Assembly: GCA_026874595.1 (NCBI GenBank)
Contig: CM049321.1
Location: forward strand, 6,502,979 to 6,566,978
Length of the DNA: 64,000 nucleotides
Direction of reading: 5' to 3'
From: Sipunculus nudus
Lineage: Eukaryota > Annelida > Sipuncula > Golfingiida > Sipunculidae
Below the pieces are notes generated by a model. It ran no database searches. It had not been told where the DNA came from and saw only the letters and a list, made by a program, of their open reading frames with translations. A program made the translations under genes and the position numbers. Positions 11,867 to 23,699 of the stretch are shown piece after piece; the first letter of the stretch is position 1, and the number at the start of each line of letters is the position of its first letter.

Positions 11867-12429
11867 CAATTATACCAACTGTAGTTGTTACTTTTAAGGA
11901 ATCTGCCATCCACATTCTCTGATTAGAGGCAAATTGTGATTACTGGTAGTGTGGAGTAGTCAACTGTTGTTAAGACAGTACAGAAGTCCAATTGGGGGGG
12001 GGGCTAATTGGGCATATTATATTCCTCCCCCCCCCCCCCCCATAAAAAGAAGTCGGACGGGCTCTGTTTTGGATATGTGACGGCCCCTTAATACAGTCGT
12101 AAAGCATCGTACAACAGACCTTCGAGATCTGCCTGACATAAAGAATAACCTATGACACTGAAAAAACGATAACGTTTAAAACATTCTACGAAAAGGGTCT
12201 ACGACAGTTTTCATTCAGTTGCAAGAAAGCGAAATTTTGTACAACACACCCATGACTATCCTAGGAATTTCCCACATTTTCTGTCGCGGACTTGTTGTAT
12301 ATATGTTGTGCGATATATGTGAACTAAGCCTAAGTCACATACATTGCACAGCACATACACGACATGTCTACGACAGAAAACACGTTATCAGACGATACTA
12401 TGAATTGTAAACTTTACAGGGAATATAAA

Positions 12430-13709
12430 AGTAAATGTGACCAAATGTATGAAGAAATATCTGAGTGTATAATAAAAAGATATCGTATACAATGGTACGA
12501 GGAGGGCGAAAGAAAACCAGTTATTTTCTAAATCTGGAGAAAAAATAGAAATTATCTTCAAAAGTTAAATATTCAAACTTTAAGTGAGACTGAAAATACT
12601 TTACTAGAATCTTATATAACAATAGCAGAACTTTCTAAAGCAATAAAAGATGTGTCCAATAGAAAGACACCCGGTAATGGTGGGCTTCCAACAGCAATTT
12701 ATAATAGCATTTTTTGATATTCTGGGAAAAGATATTTTAAATAGTTTTAATGAATCTTTTGAATGTTGGTCACTGAGTCCGAGCCAAAATCAGGCAGTCA
12801 TCAACATCATTGAGAAACATGGCAAGGATTACCGACTGTAGAGCGGACGGAGACCCATAAGTCTTATAAATACTGACACAAAAGTTATTTGTAAAATCCT
12901 TGTACCGCGTATTAAGCCGATCTTGTTTAAAATGATTGATACCGATCAGTATGCGCTTGTACCTAGAAGGTCAATAGAAGAGGCTAACAGGTTTCTATCA
13001 GGTTTATATATTGAAATACACGATGTCAGAAGCCATATGTTTCGTTGCAGACTTTGCAGCTGCCTTCGATAGTTTGGATTATACATGTCTATTTACAGTT
13101 CTTGAGCGTTTTGATTTTCCTAACACTTTTATAAAATGGGTAAGAATCTTGTATACAAATGCCGAAAGTTGTGTGATGAATTTTGGGAGATCAACAGGAT
13201 ATTACAAACTACTGAGGGCAGCAGGACAAGTCGACCCCCTGGCTTCTATCTTTTCTCGTTTGCTGTAGAAAATTTGTCGGCCAAAGTTAGAGATAATGAT
13301 AATATTAAAGGAATAAGCGTTAATAATAATTTCATAAAACAGTGCCTTTTTGCGGACGATGCCAGCTATTTCTTATAAGATACCCGCTCACTCGATTTTT
13401 CAACTTACTCTACATTAGAATTAAACAAAAGTAATCAGAAATTGCATGAATCGGTTCAAGCAGATATTCATCTAAAAAGATTAGGGAATTCTCATGGATC
13501 AACTTAACAACGAAAGCAATTAAAGTATTAGGCATATATTGCACCTATAATAGAGACCTATGGTGTAAAATTAAATTACGAAAAGGTTATAGTTAAACTC
13601 AGTAATCTGTTGAACTTGTGGAAATGTAGGAGATTAACGATTTACGGAAGAAAAGAAATTGTCCAGTCAATAGGGATGTCACAACTATATTATGTTAGCA
13701 ATGTAATTG
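12430..13709 (+). pseudogene. Decayed L1/Tx1-like LINE, reverse transcriptase region (5' segment)
   Basis: Frame-broken remains of a non-LTR retrotransposon ORF2. Visible pieces, in order: RWYEEGE (about 12491), ELSKAIKDVSNRKTPG (about 12630-12672), the RT block FVADFAAAFDSLDY (about 13038-13083) with its catalytic Asp, and the second catalytic block LFADDASYFL (about 13348-13377). Then LGIY and LWKCRRLTIYGRKEIVQS lead into the 3' part. Stops and at least two frameshifts (near 12840 and 13210-13250) disable it. The ORF resumes at 14796 after a hAT-type insertion. Confidence 0.8.
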
Positions 13710-13717
13710 ATCCTCCG

Positions 13718-14787
13718 TAGCGGAGGGGGTCGGTTCCTTTTTCATAACCAATCATTGGTTTGAACATGATATGATCAATGTAGAGTGGATGATTCATATT
13801 GATATGTAATGGCCAAGCTGTGAAACCAATGTCCCTTTGAAGCGACATCGCCAAATTCCGGTAGCGACGGTCATGGTTGTTTGAGCAAAACATCAACTTG
13901 TGTAATAGATGATTCATACCTATTTTGGTACTTATTAAAATATTAATATATGCCCCATCGCGAAAATGGAACCCCGTGAAATCATGAAAATTGCTTTAGT
14001 GCGAAAATTGAGCCCCGTAAATATACAGCCAACCACAGTATTATCGGTTCAGACAAATGTAAAGAAATATGCAAGTATCTGTAAAAATACTTTCTTAACC
14101 TAACCTGCATGTCTCAGTAATTCTACCTTAAGAATAGAAGTTTTTGCCTATTTTTATATTTTCCTATTATTTCTAAGATATGCTGTACAAAGTATCTGTT
14201 TAATTAATTATAATAATCAAGAATTAACTACTATCCTGGACATCTACTTTATTGCCGGCCTTCATACTACCGCGTATTTTTTTAACTTCGCCACCAGCTA
14301 GGACTTTTCAATTTATAGCAGTTATGACGACTGCCGAAAAGTATGATCTATTTGAATAACGTTAAAGGCAAGGGTAATTATTTCTATTTGTTGTTGCTTT
14401 GAAAAAAACTAGGTCACTTATGTTTGATTTTCAGTGCCAGTTATCAGGTTGATCATAATAAAAAAAATAATTTAAAAACACAGTTAAAAAGAAATACAAC
14501 CTAAAAAGTCTGTTCGAAGACTGTTCTGATCACAGGCGCTTGAATTGCTATTAATGTAGATTTCGGTTGAATTTGTTGCTTTTCTGGGTCATTTCCGTAA
14601 AACTACTACTTATCTCACATTTTTCTAGCGTCTTTCTCAATATATGGTCCATATCTTTATTATTTATAAAATATTTGAGATAGGCAGGCAAGAAGCCGCC
14701 GTAATCGATCGTTGCCTTTTGTAATCGAGCGCTTGAAAGTGGCAGCAAAGCCACCTTCGATAAAACTCGATGATCGGCCCGCCACTA
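13718..14787. mobile_element. hAT-type element, second copy, inserted in the LINE
   Basis: A 1,070-bp element flanked by the perfect 8-bp duplication ATCCTCCG (13710-13717 and 14788-14795). The right end, in reverse complement, starts TAGTGGCGGGCCGATCATCG and matches the left end of the 5695-6268 copy. The other end starts TAGCGGAGGGGGTCGGTTCC. It lies in opposite orientation to the first copy and is longer. The LINE frame reads across the junction when the element and one TSD are removed, so the order of events is clear. Confidence 0.87.
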
Positions 14788-14795
14788 ATCCTCCG

Positions 14796-15330
14796 GTGAA
14801 GAATTCCCAAATATCAAGAACTTATAACCAACTTTATCTGGAATGGACTGCGGCCAAAAGTGAAATATAAGTCATTAATTGGGGACTATAGTAGGAATTA
14901 GATTACCAGATTTCGAATTAAAATAAAAACTCAACGAATCATATTGTTTATAAAATTATTAGATGTTAAAATCGGAAAATGGAAAATCATTCCACTTTAT
15001 TGTTTATTGAAAATTGGAGTCTGTATGTTGAACGTGGGAACTAATTTTGATCTTAACAGTCTAGTGTCATACAAATTGTCTTTCTATAAGAATGCGTAAT
15101 AAGAATATGTTTATATGAACAGTGACGCGGGTAAATTGAGCTTAAAAGCGTATCAGTCTAAAAGTAGATTATGTTAAAAATATTGAAGATAGAGTAGCAA
15201 AAAGAAAGATAGATTACAGCTTCATTATTTGAAATGGGGACCAACTGAGAAAGATGATGACAATCGATTGTGAACATGAAAATGCAATGTAATAAAACTA
15301 TAACTTTGTTATTCTTGGTATATTTTTGTT
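14796..15330 (+). pseudogene. Decayed LINE, 3' segment beyond the hAT insertion
   Basis: Directly after the target duplication the LINE frame resumes with KNSQISRTYNQLYLEWTA. From about 14880 coding similarity fades into AT-rich sequence. The 3' end is not defined. Confidence 0.55.
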
Positions 15331-16429
15331 GAAATAAAGATATTTAAAAAAAAGGGCCTCATAAGACCTACGAAGGAAGAGCGTACGATTAGACTTAGAC
15401 AGCCCTGACCGATTTTCCCACGACCGTCGTAAAACGTTTATATGTGAACGCTTCCACAAGGCCATGGGCTTGTGGGGGTCATGGTGCACCCCCTTGTGAT
15501 TTACTTAAATGGGTATTTTCATGTAGCCCTAGGTCTAATAAGTCAGAAAACTGATGTTGCCAGCAAAAAAAAAAAATGGGATGGAAGATACCCCCTATGG
15601 ACCTATACCACGCCTGCCTTTACAGCTGGAGGCAGATAAAAAAAGACAGGTCAAAAGGTCATAAACGTTGATCTTTACCAATAATTGTTCGTATTATCAG
15701 GTTTTATTTATCGCCAGGACCATATAACTTTTATTTTTTTTTAATTAAAAAAAAGAAACTTTTTTTGTGCTTTTTAGTACCCGAAGTAAAAAAAATGAAA
15801 AGAAGTAGTGATTACCCCATGGTATGTTACATATTTTTGCACTTTTACATGCTCTTTGTATGTATTGCTGAATGTGTCGAATAGGAGTAAGGCAAAATCT
15901 AACAAGTGGTACTTTGGAATCTTTCACTGAATCTTTGCAAATGACAATAAAGGTTGATATTTAAGTTCATCTATAAAATGAAATATCAATTCATGCAAAT
16001 ATTTTCATCGAACAGTTTGTTGAAGTCAAAAGTAAACAAAGGTTGACCTTACCTACACCATAACTGTTAGTTACACATGGTCCTTGTAAAGCGTGAAAGA
16101 AAATCTTAATATTGAAAAAAAATGTATCTTACTCTCTCAATTTACACATTTCCAGTAAACATTTATCCTAAATCTTATCGGTTTGTATCTTATTTCATGA
16201 CAGTTATATATGTTCTTAGATAGTCTTCACTGGTTCATTGATCTCTGTTAACAGCAAAACCCTAATTTTAATTTAAGTCTCCGCTCACTACGGGCCTAAT
16301 TTTACCAAATATGAGGGGGAAAATGGACCCCTTTAAAGGTTTAGTGTTAACTGAAATCCTGGATTTCTAAAGATCTGAGCTTGTATGATGATGATCAAGG
16401 TATCCTAGTTATGAACTGATCTGAGATTT

Positions 16430-18000
16430 TATTCTGGCTGATTTGACCTTGAAGATCCAGGTGAAGGTCACCAGTTTTCAAGCACCTCAAGGTACGCAAT
16501 TAAAACAATACTGTTTCAAATTTAAGGGAAATATGTGATACTTCAAAAGTAAAAAGGGTTCCCATTTTTTCATTTCACCCAATTTGACCTTGATGATGAA
16601 GGTTGTTACAGGTGCTCTTTTTATTGTGTGACACGGGCGTAACTCGTGTTGTTGTTACATTTTATGTTTAATCCGTACTGGTTGAGCTCTCGTTGTCATG
16701 TGAGCCTTGGGTTTTCACGCCTGGTCGTGGGTCACGTGATAAGCCTGGTGTGTGGAGATACACAGCGCTGTTCTTTCTAGAGAGTTCCTTAAACTCGTGT
16801 TGTGCAGGACCTTATAGGCTATTCGAGAAGTGGAAAATATCCGGCTTAGGGTGTGAAGGTATATAAAGGGGTGGTTTTTAGAACCAGGTGGCAGAGCAGA
16901 GCACATTCCAGCGGACGCAGAGGCGTGTGTCAGGAGCTTATCCGACGAATGCGACAATTTTCAAAAACTTTCTCCTGGATTTTACACATTTAGACTTCAG
17001 TTTACTTTCTGTGTTGTTGCAAGAACTTTCCACTGGACTGTCATTCTCCGAGAGTTTACATTCAAAGGACTTATCGTGGTGATGGTGTTGGTATCGAGGT
17101 ACTGTACCATTATCTTTTTGTGTGATTGTATTGCCTTGTTGCTATAACGCTGTTTTACTGTATAATTGTATTGATTTAGTGTATTGCATTGTTAGGGTTG
17201 CTTTTAGAATAAATTATAGTTATTTGTTAACAAAAAAACCCACTGACTTCTTTATTCATTCCCCTAGAAATTTCACGCTGCCTAGTGTTTCAGAATCTGA
17301 TTTTTTTATCCTCATTATAAAATTTGTGTTCATACCGCATGGTCTGTTTATATTAGGTTCCGTAACAAGGTCAAGGTTACCGATTTGAACTTGTCCGAGA
17401 TATTGGTAGAGACATTTCACAAGTTGAATTTCATGAAAATATATCAAGTGGTTCAAAAGTTATTGGCTTTAAAAATAATTTCTGTTTTGGCTGATTTTAC
17501 CATGAATATGCAGGTCAAGGTCTTCAGTTTCCGAGCTCTTCAAGGAACTTGATTAAAACACGAGTGTTTCAAATTTGAGGGGGAAAATGCGCTACTTCAA
17601 AAGTAATAGGGTTCACTAAAAATTCTGTTTCGGTCTGTTTGACCATGATGTTGAAGGTCAAGGTAATTAGTTTTCGAACTTGTCCGAGATATTTGTAGAG
17701 ACATTTCGCGAGTCGAATTCAATGAAAACATGTTTGATGTTTCAAAAGTTATAATCTTCACGAATACGTTCTGTTCTGATTGATTTGACGTTGAAGATAT
17801 AGGTAAAGGTCATCAGTTTTTGAACTACTTAAAGAACTTAATTTTAACAATTAGTGTTCCAAATTTCAGGGGGAAATATTGGACACTTCAAAAGTTGTTG
17901 GATTCACCAAAAATCCTATTTCGACCTATTTGACCTTCATGATTTGTCAAGGTCACCGGTTTTCAAACTCGTCCAAGATTTTGGTAGAAACAATTTAAAT
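16430..18000. repeat. ~290-bp tandem repeat in the loop of the foldback
   Basis: The word ACTTGTCCGAGATATT.GTAG occurs at about 17388, 17679 and (as a variant) 17967, giving a period of 288-291 bases. Within each unit, TTGACCTTGA...AAGGTCA and TTCAAAAGTTAT recur at half-period. A further partial unit lies at 16430-16603. The array is broken by the solo LTR. Confidence 0.8.
16604..17367 (+). mobile_element. Solo LTR (Gypsy-like) with 4-bp TSD
   Basis: A 764-bp sequence begins TGTTAC and ends GTAACA (perfect 6-bp inverted ends of TG...CA type). It is flanked by AGGT at 16600-16603 and 17368-17371. Removing it restores the GAAGGTCAAGGTTACC word of the tandem repeat. It holds a TATA box (TATATAAAG, 16860-16868) and an AATAAA at about 17208, in the order expected of U3-R-U5. 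No internal retroelement coding sequence is adjacent, hence a solo LTR. Frames inside it (for example 16888-17082) are not genes. Confidence 0.82.
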
Positions 18001-18004
18001 TTAA

Positions 18005-18520
18005 ATTTCATGAGACTAAGACAGATGACCAGCTAGAGATATAGCTAGGTAGTAAAAATGGTTTACAACCACAGCTAGTTAGAATCAAGTCAGATATCAG
18101 CGACTACCTGACAAGCTCTGTGAAAAAAAGGTCTTACTGTCTTGTCTAACTATTTACTGACTATCTGTGGTAATCTGACTGACAACCCAAATTGCAGTGT
18201 TTCTGTATTTTTAATGGACTATGCAGTCATGGTTGCTCAAAAAATAATTAGACAAACTGCCTGTTAGTCAGACATTTAGTCAGACAGATAGACATTTACT
18301 CAAACAGAAAGTAAGATGTACCGCAAGAAAGTCATTTGATCAGAGAGTAAACATGAGAAACAGGTGTATCGGTTACAAAATGAGCCAGCCTGTCAGAGAG
18401 GTTTTTTTCAGTCAAGATTATCTTTAGGTAGACAGTTAGTCAGACATGACAGGCGAACATATAGACTTACAGACAGTCAAAGGTAAAAAAAGACTGACAG
18501 AGGTCCATATATAAAATAGA
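18005..18520. repeat. Degenerate GACA/AGTC-rich simple repeat
   Basis: Runs of GACAG, AGTCAGACA, TAGACA and CTAGNTAG words with irregular spacing, inside the foldback loop. It looks like a decayed minisatellite. Confidence 0.6.
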
Positions 18521-20159
18521 CTAGACTGCCAAAGTGCAGAATTCATATTATTAATAAAATTGCAATTTTTAATCAATTATCACAAAAATTATACTATGAC
18601 GACATCAGTATTATATCCGGGAGAGATATAATATTAGTCATATGTAATTAATTAGAGAATTAATTTTTATTTTTATATGAATTATAATAACTAATATATT
18701 GTTTACTTGTGATAGAAATGGATATATGTGATAGAAGCGTACTTATGAAAAAATATATATATAAAAGATTGCCTGATTTAAGTCCAATTAAAATTAGGGT
18801 TTTGCTGTTAACAGAGATCAATAAACCAGTGACAACTATCTAAGAACATATATAACTGTCATGAGATAAGATACAAATCGGTAAGAATTAGGATAAATGT
18901 TTACTGGAAATTTGTTAATTGAAAGATAGAAAGTTACAAACATTAGTTTAAATATAAAAATTTTATGGCACGCTTTACAACGACAATTGGTAACAAACAG
19001 CTATGGTGTTGGTAAGGTCAACCTTTGTTTACTTTTGACTTCAACAAACTGTTCGATGAAAATATTTGCATAATTTGATGTTTCGTTTTATAGATGAACT
19101 CCTTTGTGGGCATTTACGACGATTCAATGAAAGATTCCAAATTACCACATGTTATTTTTTGCCTTACTCCTATTCGACACATTCAGCAATACATACAAAG
19201 AGTATGTAAAAGTGCAGAAATAACTCACACACCGCGGGGTAATCACTAAACTTTTCAAATTGTTTTACTTCAGGTATAAAAAAGCACCGGTAAACCATTT
19301 AATTAATTTACAATAAAAATTAAAATTATATAGTCTCGGCAATAAATAAAACCTGATAACGCGAGAAATTATAGGTGAAGGTCAAAATTAGTGACCTTTT
19401 GACCTCTGGTGACCTTTTTACAGAATAAATTTGCATATCATATGCATAGACTTGTAGATCTTGGCAAGGCAAACATTTTAAGTGGTCATTTGAAATATTT
19501 TGGTGAAGAGTTGCATAGTTAGGTCTGTTTGAATTTTCCATACCCCTAATTATCTGCCTTCAACTATAAAAGTAGGCGTCTATGGGGGTATCTTCTATCC
19601 CAGTTTTTTTTTTTTTTTGCTGGCATCATCAATTTTCTGACTTATTAGACCTAGGGCTACATGAAGATACTCATTAAAGTAAATTACAAGGGGACGCACT
19701 ATGACCCCAACTAGCCCATGGCCTAAAAGTTATGAAAAAAATTCTCCCAAACCTACGACGGTTCCTGCTAAAATCATAGGTTTTGTTGTGACTTGAGCTT
19801 AGACTTAAGTCATATCAGTTTTATTAAAAACGTTTTGAACTGATTTACCCCTGACAATGAATATGGTAAGAGGTTTTAAGAAAGGTCATGTTAATGTGTG
19901 CGTGAGTGTGTGTGTGCGCAATTTCTTGGTTAATTTCGTTGTAAGTTTGCGGAAGATGGTTATGGGCGAATGAAGAAAATGACATATTTTAGGGACAGGC
20001 CGAACAAACTGAATGGCAGATCTTGATCCATATTCATCCAAATTCATCACTTACGCTCACTTTTTTTTATTTTTACAAATAATAATCGAGCCGTCCAAAA
20101 ACAAACACTTCTTCGTAGCTGTATGGCTCATCCTTCCACAAAACCATATTAAAATCAAT

Positions 20160-20420
20160 TGAGAACATTCTGAGACATGCCGCGTTCAGAGAAGTTACCT
20201 TTTACGGTCACAGGCCATGGTGAGTGGCCGACATGGACTTTTCGTCATGTCGACGTGGGCATCAGTCGGATGGTTTGGCAGTGACGTCACAATGTCTCGT
20301 GGTCGTGACATTCTCATCGGCGGTGCTAACCCTTGCTCGTGGATGGCGTGTCTGTTCTCCAGATGGTTGAATTCGCTCCCCTCAGGCTCCAGGTAACGTC
20401 ACAAGTGACGTCACATCCAT
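20160..20420. promoter_or_regulatory. GC-rich island with CRE-like palindromes
   Basis: An unusually GC-rich stretch for this region. It contains two perfect TGACGTCA palindromes (20282-20289 and 20406-20413) and a GTAACGTCAC half-site (20393-20402). On the minus strand a frame stays open from about 20397 to a donor-like AAAAG/GTAACT near 20196 (RYLEPEGSEFNHLENRHAI...). It could be a promoter, an exon of an unseen gene or a repeat; I cannot decide. Confidence 0.3.
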
Positions 20421-20719
20421 CACATTCTCTTGTTATTTAGACCTAAATTCGTCATCAGCCAGCCAGAGCCTGCCCAAAATGATATACAGTAGGCCTATAT
20501 CCATCTTTACTAGTATTTCACAACACAAAACTATATAAATATTTGTCATTGAACGAAATTTTTTATTCGCTCATTGGACAACGCCGAACCGAAATCTTAC
20601 ACAGCACTGGAAGTTTCGCAAGAGCTCAAAAAGAAAATAAAACCACAGTAAATATATGCACAAATAAACCAACCCTACAAATCTGAGCGATCCCCTAAAC
20701 AGCTGCATCACTTGGGGAT

Positions 20720-20772
20720 AATGCTGTTTTAACTCAGCATACATATATCAATATGAGTATGCTAAGTTAAAA
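20720..20772. other. Hairpin
   Basis: TTTTAACTCAGCATAC and GTATGCTAAGTTAAAA form an inverted repeat with a short AT loop. No poly-U run or gene is next to it. Confidence 0.5.
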
Positions 20773-20790
20773 GTAGGCTATGAGGAGTTG

Positions 20791-21066
20791 TCAGAAATGA
20801 CGAAAATATTTGCAATCCTCATGGAGGCTCAAAGTGCGTTCCTCACTGTATGATGTAAAGGCACTCTGACAGCCATTCTGACACCCTGGTGGTAGACTCT
20901 CTAAATGGCGCTGGACTTTACGCACATCCTCCCGGCGAAGACGATGACACTGCCTAGTTACACCATTGGTCATCTTCAGCAACCAGCCCAGGTAACTCAT
21001 TAAGTCTCTGTCCAGCTCGTTCTCGCCCTTCACTGCTACAGCTTGTTCAAAGGCTTGTTTAAGCAT
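20791..21066 (-). CDS. Unrecognised 91-codon open frame
   Basis: ATG-to-stop frame starting MLKQAFEQAVAVKGENELD and ending SLHEDCKYFRHF. Composition is coding-like: balanced, charged, five Cys, not low-complexity. An in-frame stop lies just upstream of the ATG and no acceptor AG lies between them, so it is either a complete small frame or the tail of a retrocopy. No domain, promoter or leader is recognised. No adjacent exon was found. A chance frame is possible. Confidence 0.35.
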   Translation of the reverse strand: MLKQAFEQAVAVKGENELDRDLMSYLGWLLKMTNGVTRQCHRLRREDVRKVQRHLESLPPGCQNGCQSAFTSYSEERTLSLHEDCKYFRHF

Positions 21067-21069
21067 GCC

Positions 21070-22760
21070 GGTGGTATAACCATCTCATATAGTATATGAG
21101 ATATGGGGGGTATCCATCCTCATCCAACATTTTGACATGGGCACTCCTCATACAAAAGCGTTTTGAAGGTGTTAATATTCTCAGGCCATAAATTATAACA
21201 CATAACACATCTTTAACTCATATAAATAAACAAAGTATACACAGAGTATTTAAAAAATACCCAGATACCAGTGCACGTGTAGCTGCATGTCCACCCCTCT
21301 AAAGGTACCTCCCTTTATGAGTAACTTTCAATAAATTACCCTCTTGAGGTGTCCCGTTTTCAGTAGATGCCCTAGTCCCTAACCGGGAATCACATTGACT
21401 TAAACACCTCCCTGTGTATATCAGAACCCTGACCCAAGCCAAGCCAATGTCTGTAATTAAGAGGGGTATGTAACAAACAAAATATAGGCACAGTATATAT
21501 GAAAGTGAAACCACTACCGCGTATAAACACACGCCTCAGATCGTTTGGTAGGAAATGTTCAAGTATGGGCTTGATTGGCCATATGATCACAGCCTGCAAG
21601 GTCGGTCCCTGGGAAATGAATGTCTGCTTGATGACTTTATACTGACTCTTTATCAATACTTAAAACGAAGTAAGAGCCGAACACATTCAAAATAAGTATC
21701 TCCTTATATTTTGTGGTAACTGAAGGATAACCTGGCGTCAAGTGAACAGTTATTCTGATGAAGAACGCTGGCCTTTCAAAGCCATACACAGCTGTGATTG
21801 TGCACACCACTTACAGGCCGCCTACCTCTCTGTGCGAAACCACAGTCAAGAATTCTGCTCTGCGGAGTCATTTGCGCATTTCTTTTTTCCTGATGGAAAC
21901 TGTGAGTTTTTTTTTTTTTCACCTTGTAGTTGCATTTTCTTTTTCCTATATGGACTTACTGATATCCATATACTTAATTATGCAATTATATTTAATACGA
22001 TAATGAATGAATAATTCATGCAAATGTGTTTTAAATACCAGAAGACACATCAAATACGATAACATTTATCACAACACACATAACAGTTGGCGATATCCTG
22101 CCCTACTGTTTTCAGATATTTATTAACAGATATGGAGAATACAATTTTTTTATCAACCGGTCATATTATCAAACCTGCTATGGGGTCTGCATAAGGAAGG
22201 GTCAATTTATCCACATAGTCTTACAATGGCAGTTAAGCATTCTTGTACGTTTTTGTCCACCTATACGGAAATGTTCAATCTAAAATGTGTTAACAACATC
22301 TCTATACAAAATCTCTGTACAAAATCTCCATAAACTCCTTGGTACACCAGAGCGACACATAGAAAATATGCTTGTTGCCATGGTGCTACATATGAAATTT
22401 CTCAACACGCATTCTGCATGCCACATTAGGAAGTCCGCATACCGCATTCGGCTTTCCTAGCATTTGGAAACTTTGCTGTAGAAATTCCTGACTCAGATCG
22501 CCTGAGAGAATTTCCTGTGAGCCAAACAGTATAGTAAAACCCTAGAGTCAATACCCTAAAAGTACCAACTAGCATATTATTGGATTTTAATCAATACTGG
22601 TGGCTATTGGCGTCCACCCACATGTCTAAAACACACTATATAAACAAAACGGACAACCAGTGTATCATGGGATTGCGCGGTTTGGATCACCTTTATCAGA
22701 GATTGAAGGTTTTATCTTTAATTTGTAGAGATCACTTAACTTATTCACAAGTAGCATTCT
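21070..22760. other. No recognisable gene
   Basis: Contains a CTCATATAGTATATGAG palindrome (about 21086) and AT-rich unique sequence. The frames at 21299-21656 and 21742-22014 overlap on both strands or run into poly-T, and look like chance. Confidence 0.6.
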
Positions 22761-22761
22761 G

Positions 22762-23060
22762 ACAGGATTAAAGTTGAGCTTCAGTAACCGAAAGCGATAG
22801 ATAGACTGACCAAGCTGATGTTGTTGTTGAACTTTGTTATAATTATTTCCGCTGACAGAGCCATAAAACTTGCTCTTGCTGTTCGGAACGTTTATAGCAG
22901 GTACCGCCACCTCCCGGCAACTCATATAACAAATTTGCTGCTCTCTTACTGCTTCATTTTGTGATAAGAGCCAACACTGAGTTACGTCTATCGGTACATG
23001 GAGTCACTTTTAATCTAAAGCAATTTATTTGCAAACTTAAACAGAAAAGTCCTGGCTGGG
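22762..23060. repeat. Dispersed repeat, copy 1 (GGTACYGCCACCTCCCGG family)
   Basis: GGTACCGCCACCTCCCGGCA with flanks AGAGCCATAAAACTT upstream and GTTACGTCTATCGGTACATG downstream. The same order of words occurs at 29765-30010 and, shorter, at 58140-58250. The family is non-coding and looks like a SINE or MITE. Confidence 0.65.
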
Positions 23061-23699
23061 CGTGTTGTTTAGGTTATGGATCAGTATCAAGGAATCGCTG
23101 TTTGGGGCAATCTGTATCGTAAAGTTTAATTTATAGAACTTCACCTTTACATATACATCATATTTTCATACATTATTTCTTTTTTTAAATTAGGTATTGG
23201 ATTTTATCAGTGACAAAAACACACTATTTATACTCGTGCTAGCTAAATTTAAATATTATTTTGTCCTATTTTATCGAAGTTGTGAATATATCAAAGTCTT
23301 AAACAGGATTTCAGAGAGCACTAACGACAATCATTTGACACAATGGGGAGGGGGGGGGTCTATATTATAAGCACTGACGGACTCTTCCATAACCGTCATT
23401 TAAGTATATTTTACCTAACCTTTAATACATCTGGCTTTCCTTACTTTTAGTGCCTATTTACCTAAGACGATGACCTTATCCCCAGAAAACGATTGAAATA
23501 TAACTGACCATTCTCCTGTTAAGAGTCAACCAATTACATATAATGAAAATATCAAAATGTAATGATAATTGTTTTACACTTCAACCAAAACATGCATAGG
23601 AAAATGTTATATCCGGGCAGCGTTTTGTGAGCTGTGCAAAAAAAAGCTCTTCTTCCCCAGTCATCCGATACAATGGACTTCCTCCACTTCGGTCCTATT

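Larger units (their letters stand above)
15344..19845. mobile_element. Large foldback element with ~1-kb inverted arms
   Basis: The left arm (about 15344-16290) reappears in reverse complement as the right arm (about 18774-19845). Matching words include GCCCATGG.../CCATGGGC, TGTAGCCCTAGGTCTAATAA, CAGAAAACTGATG, CTGAATGTGTCGAATAGGAG, AACTGTTCGATGAAAATATT and AACAGCAAAACCCTAATTTT. By eye the arms agree at roughly four bases in five, with small indels. The ~2.5-kb loop holds a ~290-bp tandem repeat, a solo LTR and (GACA/GTCA)-rich DNA, and no transposase frame. Long-TIR DNA transposons or foldback elements are the natural comparison. Outer ends and a target duplication are not established. Confidence 0.75.
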
